From: Loigolactobacillus bifermentans DSM 20003
GTDB lineage: Bacteria; Bacillota; Bacilli; Lactobacillales; Lactobacillaceae
DNA: 60,224 nucleotides
Direction: 5' to 3'
NCBI RefSeq assembly: GCF_001434575.1
Contig: NZ_AZDA01000082.1
Coordinates: 1 to 60,224 of the forward strand
Within the stretch, counting starts at the first letter, position 1. Each line of letters begins with the position of its first letter. Below, piece after piece: positions 22,967-32,623 of the stretch. The position numbers and the translations under genes were made by a program. A model generated the notes under the pieces. That model did not search any database, was not told where the DNA came from, and saw only the letters and a list, made by a program, of their open reading frames with translations.

Positions 22967-24847
22967 TTGTTTTCATTAACAGCATTAGAAATCAAAATTG
23001 TGACTTATCTCTTAACACAGGGTAAAACGCACTATCAGGAATTGATGACGATGACTGGTTTGTCACGGATGACGGTTGTGAAAACACTCGATCATATTAG
23101 CGAACAACTACAGCCCCATGGTATTCAACTGGTGCGTAAAAAAGGTGATGGGTTGTATCTTACTGGGGATACGGCGCAATTGTTACAGGTGAGCCAACAA
23201 AGTCAAACCTCAGAGCTCAGTCGAGTTGATGCACTAACAGTATTGTTGCTTTTACAAACAACACCATTAACGATTAAACGCCTGGCCGAAACGTTTTACT
23301 TAAGTCGTAATGCGTTACAAGGTGATTTAAAACAGGTTCGGCAGCAGCTGATTGCACAGCAATTGGTGTTGAAAACAACGCATCGTGGTCTGGTTGTAAA
23401 TGGCATGGAAAGTCAAAAGCAACGAGCATTAGCTGCTATTTTACAACAATATTGGCAAGGGTTTGAATCACCAGCGACGCCGCAAATTTTTAAACTTGCG
23501 GCGCCACAGTTATTTGATCAGGGCTACTTGCAGCATTTAATGCAAATGACGCAATTGTTTTTAAAGACTTACCGGTTGGATTATACGGACTATCAATTGA
23601 AAACATTGGTCATCACATTAGCAGTGATGGTCCAGCGCCTACAAGCCGATCAGGTCCTAGCAGCACCTACAATTGTAAAACCACTATTACCAGTGACGCG
23701 GGTTTGGCTCACTATGGTACAGGAACAGTTGGCCGTGACGTTACCAGTAGCCGAACAGCAGCTTTTAGATCAGCAGTTACAAGCATTACAATGGCAAAGT
23801 CGAACGGGAACTTCAGAACAGTCTCAACAAATTTTGGAACGCTTTTTACGTGGAACGTTAGCAGCAGAGGCCGTCGATCATACGTTGATTCGAGAACTTG
23901 CCCAGCATCTAGGTGAAACGCTGGAACGTTTAAAACGAGGGATTGTGATCCATAATCCTGAAACGGAAACGATTAAAAAACAATTTCCATTTAGTTTTGA
24001 ACGTGCGGTTCAATTAGCCAGCCAGCTATGTGATCAGTACCAGTTGATGATGTCAGATGATGAGATTGCCTATGTTGCCTTGCATTTTCAAAGCTTTTTG
24101 GAACGTCAGGCCAAGACACATCAGATTTCAGCCATTGTGGTCTGCAGTAGCGGGACCGGTTGGATGCGTCTGTTACGACAGCGTTTGATGGCGCGGTATG
24201 AGTCCCAAATGACGATTCAGCGGGTCATGACGTTGGCTGAATTTCAGCGCACGCCGGTAAGTACCGCGTTGATCATTACAACCGTCCCATTGCCTCAGGC
24301 AACGGCAAAGGTGGTGGTGGTCAGTGCACTACTCAACCAATTAGACCAAGAAAAAATACAATTGGCGTTGCAACAATTGACGGTGATTCAAGATCCGGCC
24401 CAGCCGTTACTAAATTTACTTGATCCAACTGCGATTTATTGGCGCTCTGATTTACCAGACGCACCAGCAGCGATTCGTTTCTTAGGACAACAGTTGATTC
24501 AGCGGGGGCTTGCAACAGAAGGGGTGCTCGTAAGCACATTATCGCGGGAAATTTTTTCAAGTACAGTCGTTCGTCAAACAGCCATGCCGGCGGCACAGGT
24601 CAATGAAGTGTTGCAACCTAGTTTATCCATGCTGATCGCACCAAAAGGGATTAATTGGTATGGTCAATCGGTACAGGTAGTTTTCTTTTTGGCATTGGAT
24701 CATTCGGCACAAGCCGTTCTGCCAGAAATTTATCAAGGGTTGACGCAACTGAAAACCACGGCTTTTGTCAAGCAGTTGGTCAAGTGTACTGATGCGGCAG
24801 CAGCCTACCAACTGATCCAGCAACAATTAACAGCAGCATTTAAATAA
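22967..24847 (+). CDS. PRD-containing transcriptional regulator (MtlR/LicR type)
   Basis: The 626-residue protein appears to contain two N-terminal helix-turn-helix domains (about 1-60 and 85-145), PRD1 (about 170-275), PRD2 (285-390), an EIIB-like domain with a Cys ('IVVCSSGTG', near 393) and an EIIA-like domain (about 495-620). PTS proteins normally phosphorylate His in PRDs and EIIA. Here PRD2 keeps 'AQHLGETLERL' and 'YVALHF', but PRD1 reads 'LVITLAVMVQR' where His is usual, and the EIIA site reads 'TAMPAA' instead of a P-H motif. The TTG start has TGGAGGTGA seven bases upstream. It lies directly before talC-tkt-rpe and probably activates them. No PTS transporter gene is near. Confidence 0.88.
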   Translation: MFSLTALEIKIVTYLLTQGKTHYQELMTMTGLSRMTVVKTLDHISEQLQPHGIQLVRKKGDGLYLTGDTAQLLQVSQQSQTSELSRVDALTVLLLLQTTPLTIKRLAETFYLSRNALQGDLKQVRQQLIAQQLVLKTTHRGLVVNGMESQKQRALAAILQQYWQGFESPATPQIFKLAAPQLFDQGYLQHLMQMTQLFLKTYRLDYTDYQLKTLVITLAVMVQRLQADQVLAAPTIVKPLLPVTRVWLTMVQEQLAVTLPVAEQQLLDQQLQALQWQSRTGTSEQSQQILERFLRGTLAAEAVDHTLIRELAQHLGETLERLKRGIVIHNPETETIKKQFPFSFERAVQLASQLCDQYQLMMSDDEIAYVALHFQSFLERQAKTHQISAIVVCSSGTGWMRLLRQRLMARYESQMTIQRVMTLAEFQRTPVSTALIITTVPLPQATAKVVVVSALLNQLDQEKIQLALQQLTVIQDPAQPLLNLLDPTAIYWRSDLPDAPAAIRFLGQQLIQRGLATEGVLVSTLSREIFSSTVVRQTAMPAAQVNEVLQPSLSMLIAPKGINWYGQSVQVVFFLALDHSAQAVLPEIYQGLTQLKTTAFVKQLVKCTDAAAAYQLIQQQLTAAFK

Positions 24848-24874
24848 GCAACACGTTTTTGTTTAAAAATAAAT

Positions 24875-24888
24875 TGTAAGCGATTTTA
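24875..24888 (+). promoter_or_regulatory. cre-like CcpA site before talC
   Basis: TGTAAGCGATTTTA matches 13 of 14 positions of TGWAANCGNTNWCA. It lies 20 bases before the talC start and after the regulator stop, where CcpA would act as a roadblock. Catabolite control of the pentose phosphate genes is inferred. Confidence 0.55.
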
Positions 24889-24907
24889 GAAAGGTGGCCA
24901 ATAGGCA

Positions 24908-25564
24908 ATGAAGTTTTTCTTAGACACAGCAAATTTAGAGGATATTAAACATTACGCTGAATTAGGTTTAGTTGATGGGGTGACAACCAATCCATCCTTG
25001 ATTGCTCGCGAAGGAAAGGATTTTGAAACAGTCATCAAATCAATTGCCAAGGTTGTTTCCGGGCCAATTTCTGCCGAAGTTACGGCGACAGACGCTGAAG
25101 GCATGATCACTCAAGCGCAAGGTTTAGCAAAATGGGCGACTAATATTGTCGTGAAGATTCCGATGACAGAAGCCGGGTTAAAGGCCGTTAAAACATTAAG
25201 TGGTCAAGGAATTAAAACAAACGTTACATTGGTTTTCTCAGCAGCACAAGGGTTATTAGCTGCTAAAGCCGGTGCAACTTATATTTCACCTTTCTTAGGT
25301 CGGTTAGATGATATTGGTTCTGATGGCCTTGAATTAGTTGAAAAATTACGTCAGATTCTTGATATTTATGACTTTGATACGGAAATTATTGCAGCTAGCA
25401 TTCGTGGTCCGCAACATGTGGAAAATGCTGCGTTGATTGGGGCAGATATTGCAACGATTCCAGCTGCTGTTTTTGGTAAATTATGGTCACACCCATTAAC
25501 TGATAAAGGTTTGAAACAGTTTGAAGCGGATTGGCAAGCTTTTCAGGCCAAGCAAGGCAACTAA
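24908..25564 (+). CDS. talC: Transaldolase / fructose-6-phosphate aldolase-like protein
   Basis: The 218-residue protein belongs to the short transaldolase subfamily, which includes fructose-6-phosphate aldolase. Motifs: '[13 protein letters not shown]' at the start, '[10 protein letters not shown]', the Schiff-base Lys in 'NIVVKIPMT', and '[13 protein letters not shown]'. It moves a dihydroxyacetone unit between sugar phosphates. With the next gene, transketolase, it forms the non-oxidative pentose phosphate branch. AAAGGTGG precedes ATG 24908. The sequence does not separate transaldolase from aldolase activity with certainty, but the tkt neighbour favours transaldolase. Confidence 0.92.
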   Translation: MKFFLDTANLEDIKHYAELGLVDGVTTNPSLIAREGKDFETVIKSIAKVVSGPISAEVTATDAEGMITQAQGLAKWATNIVVKIPMTEAGLKAVKTLSGQGIKTNVTLVFSAAQGLLAAKAGATYISPFLGRLDDIGSDGLELVEKLRQILDIYDFDTEIIAASIRGPQHVENAALIGADIATIPAAVFGKLWSHPLTDKGLKQFEADWQAFQAKQGN

Positions 25565-25594
25565 AACGATTGTTTAGAAAAGGAGCGATTGCGC

Positions 25595-27589
25595 ATGTTC
25601 GATGAAACAGATCAATTAGGGGTTAATACGTTACGGACGTTGAGTATGGATATGATTCAAAAAGCCAATTCTGGGCATCCCGGGTTGCCACTTGGGGCGG
25701 CACCAATGGCATATGTGTTGTGGACACGCCATTTGAAAATTAACCCAGCAACGTCATTAAAATGGCCAAATCGGGATCGATTTGTCTTATCGGCAGGACA
25801 CGGTTCGGCTTTGTTATACAGTTTGTTACACTTAGCAGGTTATCAAGTATCAACGGCTGATTTGAAACAGTTCCGTCAATGGGGCAGTCATACCCCAGGC
25901 CACCCAGAATATGGGGTGACAGATGGCGTTGAAGCAACAACCGGGCCTTTAGGACAAGGTATCAGTATGGCAGTTGGGATGGCAATGGCTGAAGCGCATT
26001 TAGGCGCCCAATATAACAAGCCGAATTATCCCATTATGGATCACTACACCTATACTTTAATTGGTGATGGCGATTTAATGGAAGGCATTTCTCATGAAGC
26101 CGCTGCCTTAGCGGGACATTTGAAGTTAGGCAAACTGATTGCATTGTACGATTCCAATAATATTTCGTTAGATGGCCCGACGGATGCTGCCTATACCGAA
26201 AATGCCGGCGAGCGGTTTGAGGCCTATGGCTGGCAACATTTATTAGTTGAAGATGGCACGAATTTAGCCGCAATTGACGCTGCAATCGCAGAAGCCAAAT
26301 CAGTGACTGATCGACCAACTATTATCGAAATCAAAACGGTTATTGGCTTTGGTGCACCAAAACAAGGCACCCATGATGTACACGGTAGTCCTTTAGGTGA
26401 AGCAGGGGTTGCAGCTGCTAAAAAGGCTTATGGTTGGGATTATCCTGCTTTTACAGCACCTGAAGCCGTTCAAGCTCGTTTTAAAGCCGAGGTTCAAACC
26501 AAAGGCGCAGATGCAGAGGATCAATGGCATGCCTTGTTTACCAAATATGCGGCTGACTATCCTGATTTAGCGGCACAGTTTGAAGCCGGGTTTAAGCAAG
26601 CCTTACCAGCTGGTTTGGCAGGTGCTTTACCAACTTATGCCGGTGATGACAAACTCGCTTCACGGGCTGCTAGCGGCAAAGCCATTAATGCATTAGCAAA
26701 AGTACTGCCTAATTTTTGGGGTGGTTCAGCTGATTTATCGGGTTCTAATAAAACCACGATTGCAGACGAAGTGCCATTTGAACCAGGCAGTTATGCAGGG
26801 CGAAATATTTGGTTTGGTGTTCGTGAATTTGGAATGGCCGCGGCTTTAAATGGTATTTCACTTCATGGCGGAACCCGCGTCTTCGGCGGCACTTTCTTCG
26901 TGTTCACAGATTACTTACGTGCTGCCATTCGAGTTTCTGCGTTACAGCATCAGCCTGTTATTTATGTTTTGACGCATGATTCGATTGCGGTTGGGGAGGA
27001 TGGTCCAACCCATGAGCCAATCGAACAATTGGCCAGCTTACGTTGCATGCCAAATGTACAAGTTTTACGGCCAGCTGACGGTAATGAAACGTCGGCTGCC
27101 TGGGCAACAGCTTTAGCGACGACGGATCGACCGACTGTACTCGTCTTAAGTCGTCAAGGCCTGGCAACCTTGCCAAATCCGGCTAGCACTGCGTTGGCTG
27201 GGGTTACACGCGGTGGTTATGTTGTCAAAGCGGCTGAAAAGGCAACGCCAGATGGGTTGTTGATCGCAACTGGTTCTGAAGTCAATCTGGCACTGGCAGC
27301 ACAAGCACAGTTAGCGACTGAAGGTCAGGCTGTTAGTGTGATCTCAATTCCAAGCTTTGATCGTTTTGAAGCGCAAGATGCTGCTTATCGCGCAAGTGTT
27401 TTGCCAGCTGCTGTTACCAAACGTTTAAGTATTGAAGCAGCATCAACCTTTGGCTGGGCACAGTATGTCGGTGACAAAGGGGCTGCTTTAGGCATTGACC
27501 GCTTTGGTGCTTCTGCGCCTGGCGACACTAACTTGAAAGAATTTGGGTTTAGCGTCGAAAATGTTGTTGCAAAATATAAAGCACTTTAA
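25595..27589 (+). CDS. tkt: Transketolase
   Basis: The 664-residue thiamine-diphosphate enzyme transfers two-carbon units between sugar phosphates. It has N-terminal '[20 protein letters not shown]', the TPP motif '[33 protein letters not shown]', catalytic His residues in 'AGHGSALLY' and '[20 protein letters not shown]', and '[13 protein letters not shown]'. ATG 25595 follows AAAGGAG by nine bases; a TTG at 25589 is too close. It is cotranscribed with talC, 30 bases upstream. Its cofactor is the ligand of the riboswitch located 4 kb upstream, which may be coincidence. Confidence 0.97.
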   Translation: MFDETDQLGVNTLRTLSMDMIQKANSGHPGLPLGAAPMAYVLWTRHLKINPATSLKWPNRDRFVLSAGHGSALLYSLLHLAGYQVSTADLKQFRQWGSHTPGHPEYGVTDGVEATTGPLGQGISMAVGMAMAEAHLGAQYNKPNYPIMDHYTYTLIGDGDLMEGISHEAAALAGHLKLGKLIALYDSNNISLDGPTDAAYTENAGERFEAYGWQHLLVEDGTNLAAIDAAIAEAKSVTDRPTIIEIKTVIGFGAPKQGTHDVHGSPLGEAGVAAAKKAYGWDYPAFTAPEAVQARFKAEVQTKGADAEDQWHALFTKYAADYPDLAAQFEAGFKQALPAGLAGALPTYAGDDKLASRAASGKAINALAKVLPNFWGGSADLSGSNKTTIADEVPFEPGSYAGRNIWFGVREFGMAAALNGISLHGGTRVFGGTFFVFTDYLRAAIRVSALQHQPVIYVLTHDSIAVGEDGPTHEPIEQLASLRCMPNVQVLRPADGNETSAAWATALATTDRPTVLVLSRQGLATLPNPASTALAGVTRGGYVVKAAEKATPDGLLIATGSEVNLALAAQAQLATEGQAVSVISIPSFDRFEAQDAAYRASVLPAAVTKRLSIEAASTFGWAQYVGDKGAALGIDRFGASAPGDTNLKEFGFSVENVVAKYKAL

Positions 27590-27610
27590 AAGCATTGGTT
27601 TTAAGCGGAA

Positions 27611-27635
27611 AGCGGCGACTTAGTCGGCGCTTTTT
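27611..27635 (+). terminator. Weak terminator between tkt and rpe
   Basis: Arms agcggcgac and gtcggcgct pair with one mismatch around TTA and are followed by TTTTT. It may reduce read-through into rpe. Confidence 0.65.
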
Positions 27636-27674
27636 GCGCATGTTCTTCATAAAAGGTTAGAAAGAAGGCAAATG

Positions 27675-28322
27675 ATGTTAGTAGCACCCTCTGTTTTAAG
27701 CGCCAATTTTATGCAATTAGGCCAAGATATTCAAATGGTTGAAGCTGCAGGCGCACAATACCTCCATTTGGATTTGATGGACGGTCATTTTGTTCAAAAC
27801 CTTACCTTTGGACCAGAATTTATTAAGCAAATCAGACCTGAAACAAAAATGAAATTGGATTGCCATTTAATGGTCAGCAATCCTGATCAATATCTAGAAC
27901 AATTGGCTGCAAATGGTGCTGATATTTTAAGCGTGCATTTTGAAGGTAATGACCACATTCATGCGTTATTACAGCAAATCAACGGTTTAGGCTGTGCCAG
28001 TAGTTTGGTGTTAAACCCAGGGACAGCAGTCGCTTCTGTGACAGAATTGTTGCCCTTGGTGAAGCAGGTATTAGTGATGACCGTCAATCCTGGCTTTGGT
28101 GGACAACAGTTTATTGCATCTTGTTTGGGTAAAATGGAACAACTTGCGGCTTATCGTCAAGAACACGGCCTTGACTTCAATATTGAAGTTGATGGTGGTG
28201 TCAATAGCGAGACTGGGCAACGTTGCGTAGCGGCTGGCGCTGATGTGCTAGTAGCCGGTTCTTATGTGTTTGGTCAAGCTGATCCTGCTGCACAGGTTGC
28301 GCGCTTACTTGCATTACATTGA
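27675..28322 (+). CDS. rpe: Ribulose-phosphate 3-epimerase
   Basis: The 215-residue TIM-barrel enzyme interconverts ribulose 5-phosphate and xylulose 5-phosphate. Motifs: 'APSVLSANFMQL', the metal ligands in 'HLDLMDGHFVQNLTFGP' and 'KLDCHLMV', 'VMTVNPGFGGQQF' and 'IEVDGGVN'. Two adjacent ATGs exist; AGAAGG is better spaced for 27675 than for 27672. Its position after tkt completes a pentose-phosphate interconversion set under the PRD regulator. A strong terminator follows. Confidence 0.96.
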   Translation: MLVAPSVLSANFMQLGQDIQMVEAAGAQYLHLDLMDGHFVQNLTFGPEFIKQIRPETKMKLDCHLMVSNPDQYLEQLAANGADILSVHFEGNDHIHALLQQINGLGCASSLVLNPGTAVASVTELLPLVKQVLVMTVNPGFGGQQFIASCLGKMEQLAAYRQEHGLDFNIEVDGGVNSETGQRCVAAGADVLVAGSYVFGQADPAAQVARLLALH

Positions 28323-28334
28323 TCATGAGATATG

Positions 28335-28370
28335 AGCCGATCAGGATAATTTGTCTTGATCGGCTTTTTT
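28335..28370 (+). terminator. Terminator after rpe
   Basis: Arms agccgatca and tgatcggct enclose a 13-base loop and are followed by T residues to 28370. Confidence 0.92.
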
Positions 28371-28479
28371 AATTGCGAATCGGTATCAGTAATATCTTTT
28401 TTAATGAATTGATTTATGATAAAACGTGTAGGTGCTTTCCCTGAATTTTATCAGTGCCTGTCAATTGTTGCGACTTAAA

Positions 28480-28618
28480 AATCCTATGGTGATAGGATTC
28501 ATGAAATTCTAATCTTTAAAAGTAGGTCAAGGTACTAATTGACTTTGGTTTTATGCGCTGTCTATACTGAAACTATATAAGAATTTATCATCAATAAGCG
28601 TAATTTAGTTACGCTAAT
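28480..28618 (+). promoter_or_regulatory. leuCD promoter region
   Basis: TTGACT (28539-28544), 18 bases, TATACT (28563-28568) is a good sigma-A promoter. A perfect dyad AATCCTAT-GGTG-ATAGGATT (28480-28499) lies 40 bases upstream of the -35 and may be an operator. In the leader, AGCGTAA/TTACGCT forms a seven-pair hairpin before the AGGAGG site. No T-box motif is seen. Confidence 0.65.
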
Positions 28619-28638
28619 GATTTAGGAGGTTTTTCAGA

Positions 28639-30015
28639 TTGGGAAAAACATTATTTGATAAATTGTGGGATCGCCACGTTGTTGCTGGCAAAGATGGTGA
28701 ACCACAGCTGATCTATGTTGATTTGCAGCTCATTCATGAAGTGACATCACCACAAGCATTTGACGGTTTGCGTCAAAATAAGCGTTCTGTGCGGCATCCA
28801 GAGTTAACGTTTGCAACGCTTGATCATAATGTCCCCACTGAAGATATTTTTAACATTCAAGATGCGATTTCACGTAAGCAGATTGAAACCCTTGAAGCGA
28901 ATTGTAAAGATTTCGGAATTCGTTTGGCGGATTTAGGGACTAAAGAACAAGGTATCGTGCACGTCATTGGACCTGAATTAGGGTTAACGCAGCCAGGGAT
29001 GGTGATTGTTTGTGGAGATTCACACACCGCAACACACGGTGCGTTTGGTTCAATTGGTTTTGGAATCGGCACCAGCGAAGTGGAACATGTCCTGGCCACC
29101 CAAACAATTTGGCAAACCAAACCTAAGAATATGGGGGTTCACGTTCATGGCAAGTTGCCAAATGGGGTCTATGCCAAAGATATTATTTTAGGATTGATTG
29201 GCCGTGAAGGTGTTGCGTTTGGAACGGGTTACGCAGTCGAATATTATGGTGATACAATCGATAGCCTAAGTATGGAAGAGCGCATGAGTATCTGTAATAT
29301 GACCATTGAAGGTGGTGCTAAGTATGGTTGTATCAAGCCAGACCAAACCACTTTTGATTATATTCAAGGGCGCAAGTATGCGCCAGCTGATTTTGCAAAT
29401 GCGCAGGCAGACTGGGAGACGCTTTATACAGATAGTACAGCGGACTACGATGTGATCATTGACGTAGATGCCAGTCAATTAGCACCAATGGTTTCATGGG
29501 GAACAAATCCTGGGATGACCGGTCCTGTTGATGAGCCTTTCCCAGAAATCGACGGGGATGCAAATGTACAACAGGCCTATAATTATATTGGGCTGCAGCC
29601 TGGTCAGACCGCCGATCAAATTCCAATCACCTATGCTTTCTTTGGTTCCTGTACAAATGGCCGGTTATCAGATTTAAAGATAGCCGCTAAGATCTTAAAG
29701 GGTAAAACAGTCGATCCTCGGGTAACGGTTTTGGTTGTACCTGGCTCCCGCCAAGTGAAGCAGGCTGCAGAAGCGTTGGGGCTGGATCAAATCTTTAAAG
29801 ATGCAGGTTGTGATTGGCGTGAACCAGGCTGTTCTGCTTGCCTGGCCATGAACCCAGATAAAATTCCGGCAGGGGAACATTGTGCCTCAACGACGAATCG
29901 GAACTTTGAAGGCCGGCAAGGCGCAGGGGCACGAACACACTTGGCCAGCCCAGCCATGGTGGCTTACGCGGCTTTAAATGGTCATTTCATTGATATTAGA
30001 AAGGTGGTTGACTAG
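28639..30015 (+). CDS. leuC: 3-isopropylmalate dehydratase large subunit
   Basis: The 458-residue aconitase-family protein binds a [4Fe-4S] cluster (Cys in '[13 protein letters not shown]' and '[17 protein letters not shown]') and contains 'DNVPT'-like '[11 protein letters not shown]' and '[31 protein letters not shown]'. With LeuD it isomerises 2- to 3-isopropylmalate in leucine synthesis. The start is TTG 28639 after AGGAGGTTTTT. leuA and leuB are not adjacent, contrary to the usual leuABCD order, so this pair may work on isopropylmalate made elsewhere or on a related 2-hydroxy diacid. Confidence 0.93.
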   Translation: MGKTLFDKLWDRHVVAGKDGEPQLIYVDLQLIHEVTSPQAFDGLRQNKRSVRHPELTFATLDHNVPTEDIFNIQDAISRKQIETLEANCKDFGIRLADLGTKEQGIVHVIGPELGLTQPGMVIVCGDSHTATHGAFGSIGFGIGTSEVEHVLATQTIWQTKPKNMGVHVHGKLPNGVYAKDIILGLIGREGVAFGTGYAVEYYGDTIDSLSMEERMSICNMTIEGGAKYGCIKPDQTTFDYIQGRKYAPADFANAQADWETLYTDSTADYDVIIDVDASQLAPMVSWGTNPGMTGPVDEPFPEIDGDANVQQAYNYIGLQPGQTADQIPITYAFFGSCTNGRLSDLKIAAKILKGKTVDPRVTVLVVPGSRQVKQAAEALGLDQIFKDAGCDWREPGCSACLAMNPDKIPAGEHCASTTNRNFEGRQGAGARTHLASPAMVAYAALNGHFIDIRKVVD

Positions 30016-30016
30016 G

Positions 30017-30592
30017 ATGCAAGCTATCAAAAAGGTTACCAGTCCAACCGTCGCAATTTTAAAAGATAATATTGATACCGGTCAGTTAGTACCGCGGACA
30101 GCGCTTAAAGCTACTGATGACAATGTTAATTATGCTGATCGGTTATTTTATGGCGCGCGTTATTTGGCGTCAGGTGCACCGAATCCTGATTTTCCATTAA
30201 ATGATCCTGCGCATCAGGCAGCCCAAATTTTGGTAACGGGGGAAAACTTTGGCTGTGGCTCCTCATGGGAACATGCGGCCTGGGCGTTAAGAGATTATGG
30301 GTTTAAAGTGGTCATTGCGAAAAGCTTTAATAGTATTTTCTATATGAATGCGTTGAATAACGGTTTATTACCGCTCACATTGCCAGTCGCCCAGTGGGAA
30401 CAATTGGCAGCATTACCAGCCGATGTGCAAGTAACGGTTGATTTGGCTGCTAAAACGGTTCAGTTAGGCCAGCAACAATGGCCATTTGAAATTGAAACCT
30501 TATGGCAGGAACGGTTACTAAAAGGCATTGATGATATTACCTTTACAGAGGGCTATCAGGCTGATATTGAACGTTTTGAGGCTCAAAAATAA
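30017..30592 (+). CDS. leuD: 3-isopropylmalate dehydratase small subunit
   Basis: The 191-residue swivel-domain partner of LeuC shows 'DNIDTGQLVPRTAL', 'ILVTGENFGCGSSWEHAAWALRDYGFKVVIAKSFNSIFYMNALNNGLLP', all family signatures with the substrate-contacting 'GCGSS' loop. ATG 30017 begins one base after the LeuC stop with AAAGGTGG nine bases upstream, so the two subunits are made in step. The operon ends at a hairpin shared with hydG. Confidence 0.94.
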   Translation: MQAIKKVTSPTVAILKDNIDTGQLVPRTALKATDDNVNYADRLFYGARYLASGAPNPDFPLNDPAHQAAQILVTGENFGCGSSWEHAAWALRDYGFKVVIAKSFNSIFYMNALNNGLLPLTLPVAQWEQLAALPADVQVTVDLAAKTVQLGQQQWPFEIETLWQERLLKGIDDITFTEGYQADIERFEAQK

Positions 30593-30598
30593 GGTTAC

Positions 30599-30636
30599 AA
30601 AAATGGCTTTCACTGAAAAGGTGAAAGCCATTTTTA
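30599..30636. terminator. Bidirectional terminator between leuD and hydG
   Basis: A perfect 15-pair stem (aaaaatggctttcac / gtgaaagccattttt) with a seven-base loop and A/T runs on both sides separates the convergent genes. Confidence 0.95.
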
Positions 30637-30643
30637 GGTGAGC

Positions 30644-32062
30644 TTAAATTCTAAAATCGCGTGCGCCAACTGCAATTTCGTCGATATGCTTACCGACGAC
30701 TTCACGAATGCGTTCGTTTGGAATATCCGTTAGTTTTTCGTGGATCACCCGATTACCCAGTGCAACTGTTTCAGGACTCGCATAATCTTCAAGATATTCC
30801 TTCAAGGTCATCAAAGCATTTGGGTGACAGCAGTTTTGAATTTGACCACTTTTACAAAGCGACATAAAGCGGTCGCCTGTTCGACCAGCACGGTAGCAGG
30901 CTGTGCAGAAACTTGGAATATAACCAAGTTCCATTAGCCAACGCACCACTTCATCAAGGGTTCGTTTGTCACTGGTATCAAACTGGTTCGATTCTAAGCT
31001 ATCGCGATCTGTTCCTGCATAACCGCCGACGCTGGTGACAGAGGCCCCACTAATTTGTGAGATACCTAAGTCCAAAACGTTACGACGTGTGGCCATACTT
31101 TCCCGCGTGGACATGATCATACCAGTGTAAGGAACAGCAATGCGAATACAAGCGACGATCTTTTCAAACGTTTCTTCACTGATCCCGTTGTCGAAAGTAT
31201 CCGGATCAATATCGTCAGCTGGCCGAATTCGGGGCACTGAGATCGTATGCGGTCCAACGCCAAAAGCGGCCTCCAGATGTTCTGCATGCATTAAAAGCCC
31301 AGCAAATTCGTAGCGGTATTTATCAAGACCGAATAAAACACCGATCCCAACGTCATCAATGCCACCTTCTTGTGCCCGATCCATCGCTTCAGTATGATAA
31401 TCATAATCATGTTTAGGGCCCCAAGGGTGTAATTTCAAATAACTTGCTTTGTGATAAGTTTCTTGGAATAGAATGTAAGTGCCAATACCAGCTTCGTGTA
31501 ATTTACGATAATTTTCAACAGTCGTTGCTGCAATATTAACGTTGACACGGCGAATCGCGCCATTTTTATGTTTAATGCTATAAATTGTATTAATGGATTC
31601 TAACACGTATTCAATCGGACAATTCCGAGGATCTTCGCCAGTTTCCAAGGCTAAGCGTTTGTGGCCCATATCTTGCAGGGCAATTACCTCGCGCCGGATC
31701 TCGTCTTGGGTCAGTTTTTTACGCGGAATGTGCTTGTTTTGACCATGGAATGGGCAATAAACACAACCGTTGACACAATAGTTAGAGAGATATAATGGCG
31801 CGAATAAAACGATTCGGCTGCCATAAAAGGCCTCCTTGATCCCTTTGGCCAAACCAAGGATCTCTGCATTTTTATCAGGTAGGGTACAAGCTAATAAAAC
31901 AGAAGCTTCCCGGTGGTTTAAGCCCTTATGTAGTTGTGCTTTTTCCAGGATCTGATCGATCAATGCCGCATTTTCTTTATTGGCGTCGGCATACGCCAAG
32001 GTATCTTGAATTTCATCATCGCTGATAAATTCAGTGGCAACGTGAGATTTTGGATTATACAT
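30644..32062 (-). CDS. hydG: [FeFe]-hydrogenase H-cluster radical SAM maturase HydG
   Basis: The 472-residue protein is a radical SAM enzyme: CxxxCxxC at Cys96/100/103 ('NYCVNGCVYC'). The C-terminal motif C-x2-C-x22-C (Cys386, 389, 412) is exactly the second-cluster signature that separates HydG from the shorter thiamine protein ThiH (about 375 residues). HydG cleaves tyrosine to p-cresol and builds the Fe(CO)2(CN) unit of the hydrogenase H-cluster. HydE, HydF and a hydrogenase are not in this window, so it is either a dispersed member of the system or has another role. The start ATG has AAAGGAAGG upstream. No decay is seen. Confidence 0.9.
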   Translation of the reverse strand: MYNPKSHVATEFISDDEIQDTLAYADANKENAALIDQILEKAQLHKGLNHREASVLLACTLPDKNAEILGLAKGIKEAFYGSRIVLFAPLYLSNYCVNGCVYCPFHGQNKHIPRKKLTQDEIRREVIALQDMGHKRLALETGEDPRNCPIEYVLESINTIYSIKHKNGAIRRVNVNIAATTVENYRKLHEAGIGTYILFQETYHKASYLKLHPWGPKHDYDYHTEAMDRAQEGGIDDVGIGVLFGLDKYRYEFAGLLMHAEHLEAAFGVGPHTISVPRIRPADDIDPDTFDNGISEETFEKIVACIRIAVPYTGMIMSTRESMATRRNVLDLGISQISGASVTSVGGYAGTDRDSLESNQFDTSDKRTLDEVVRWLMELGYIPSFCTACYRAGRTGDRFMSLCKSGQIQNCCHPNALMTLKEYLEDYASPETVALGNRVIHEKLTDIPNERIREVVGKHIDEIAVGARDFRI

Positions 32063-32623
32063 GGTGGTCCTTCCTTTCTAAGGGGTCAGATAAGACTTTC
32101 CCCGCAGCGAGTGACAGACGACGATTAATGCATGTATCATAAAATCAAACCGTAACAGGCTTGTTTTTATCTCAGTGAACAGTTGCTTAGTCAGAAAAAG
32201 ATTTTAATTCAGATTAGTATGTGAAATTAAAAGCATATTAACTTAATAACCACTTTGAATTTAAACGATTTTAAAGCGATTGTCAATTGTTTTTTGAAAA
32301 ATATTTTTAAAATAAAAAGCGTTTCCAATACTGATATATCAATATACTATGCTTTTAAAGACTGCTGCGGGAACATCACGGTATTCTAATGCTTAAATTA
32401 TTAATTTCTAAACAAAAGACATAATGTTAAATTCACAAACGAACAATATCATTTATTTTTTTTGCAATAAATTGAGCGTTGACAGTTGATTCAATTCGAA
32501 TATTTGTGCACTGCTGTGAATGAATGAAGTTTTTTTTGATAATTTGATTTAAATTTGGACTTGAGTTGAGCGGTGACTCGTTGTATCGTAATCTCAATAC
32601 AGATTAGAAAAGAAGATGAGCCG
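32063..32623. other. AT-rich divergent intergenic region between hydG and nudC
   Basis: About 560 bases without a convincing gene. The hydG promoter lies near 32258-32286 on the minus strand. A TTGACA at 32479-32484 with TATTTG at 32501 could serve nudC. A degenerate cre-like sequence at 32315-32328 was seen, but two or three mismatches make it weak. No riboswitch was recognised. Confidence 0.5.
32258..32286 (-). promoter_or_regulatory. Probable hydG promoter
   Basis: On the minus strand TTGACA (32286-32281), 17 bases, TAAATT (32263-32258) gives a good sigma-A promoter with a leader of about 190 bases before hydG. Confidence 0.65.

Noticed and set aside
30644-32062. HydG gene as thiamine biosynthesis protein ThiH
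   Set aside because: The protein is about 95 residues longer and has the HydG C-terminal three-cysteine motif; no thiamine genes adjoin it.
32315-32328. cre site controlling hydG
   Set aside because: The match has two or three mismatches in conserved positions and lies upstream of the best promoter; too weak to claim.
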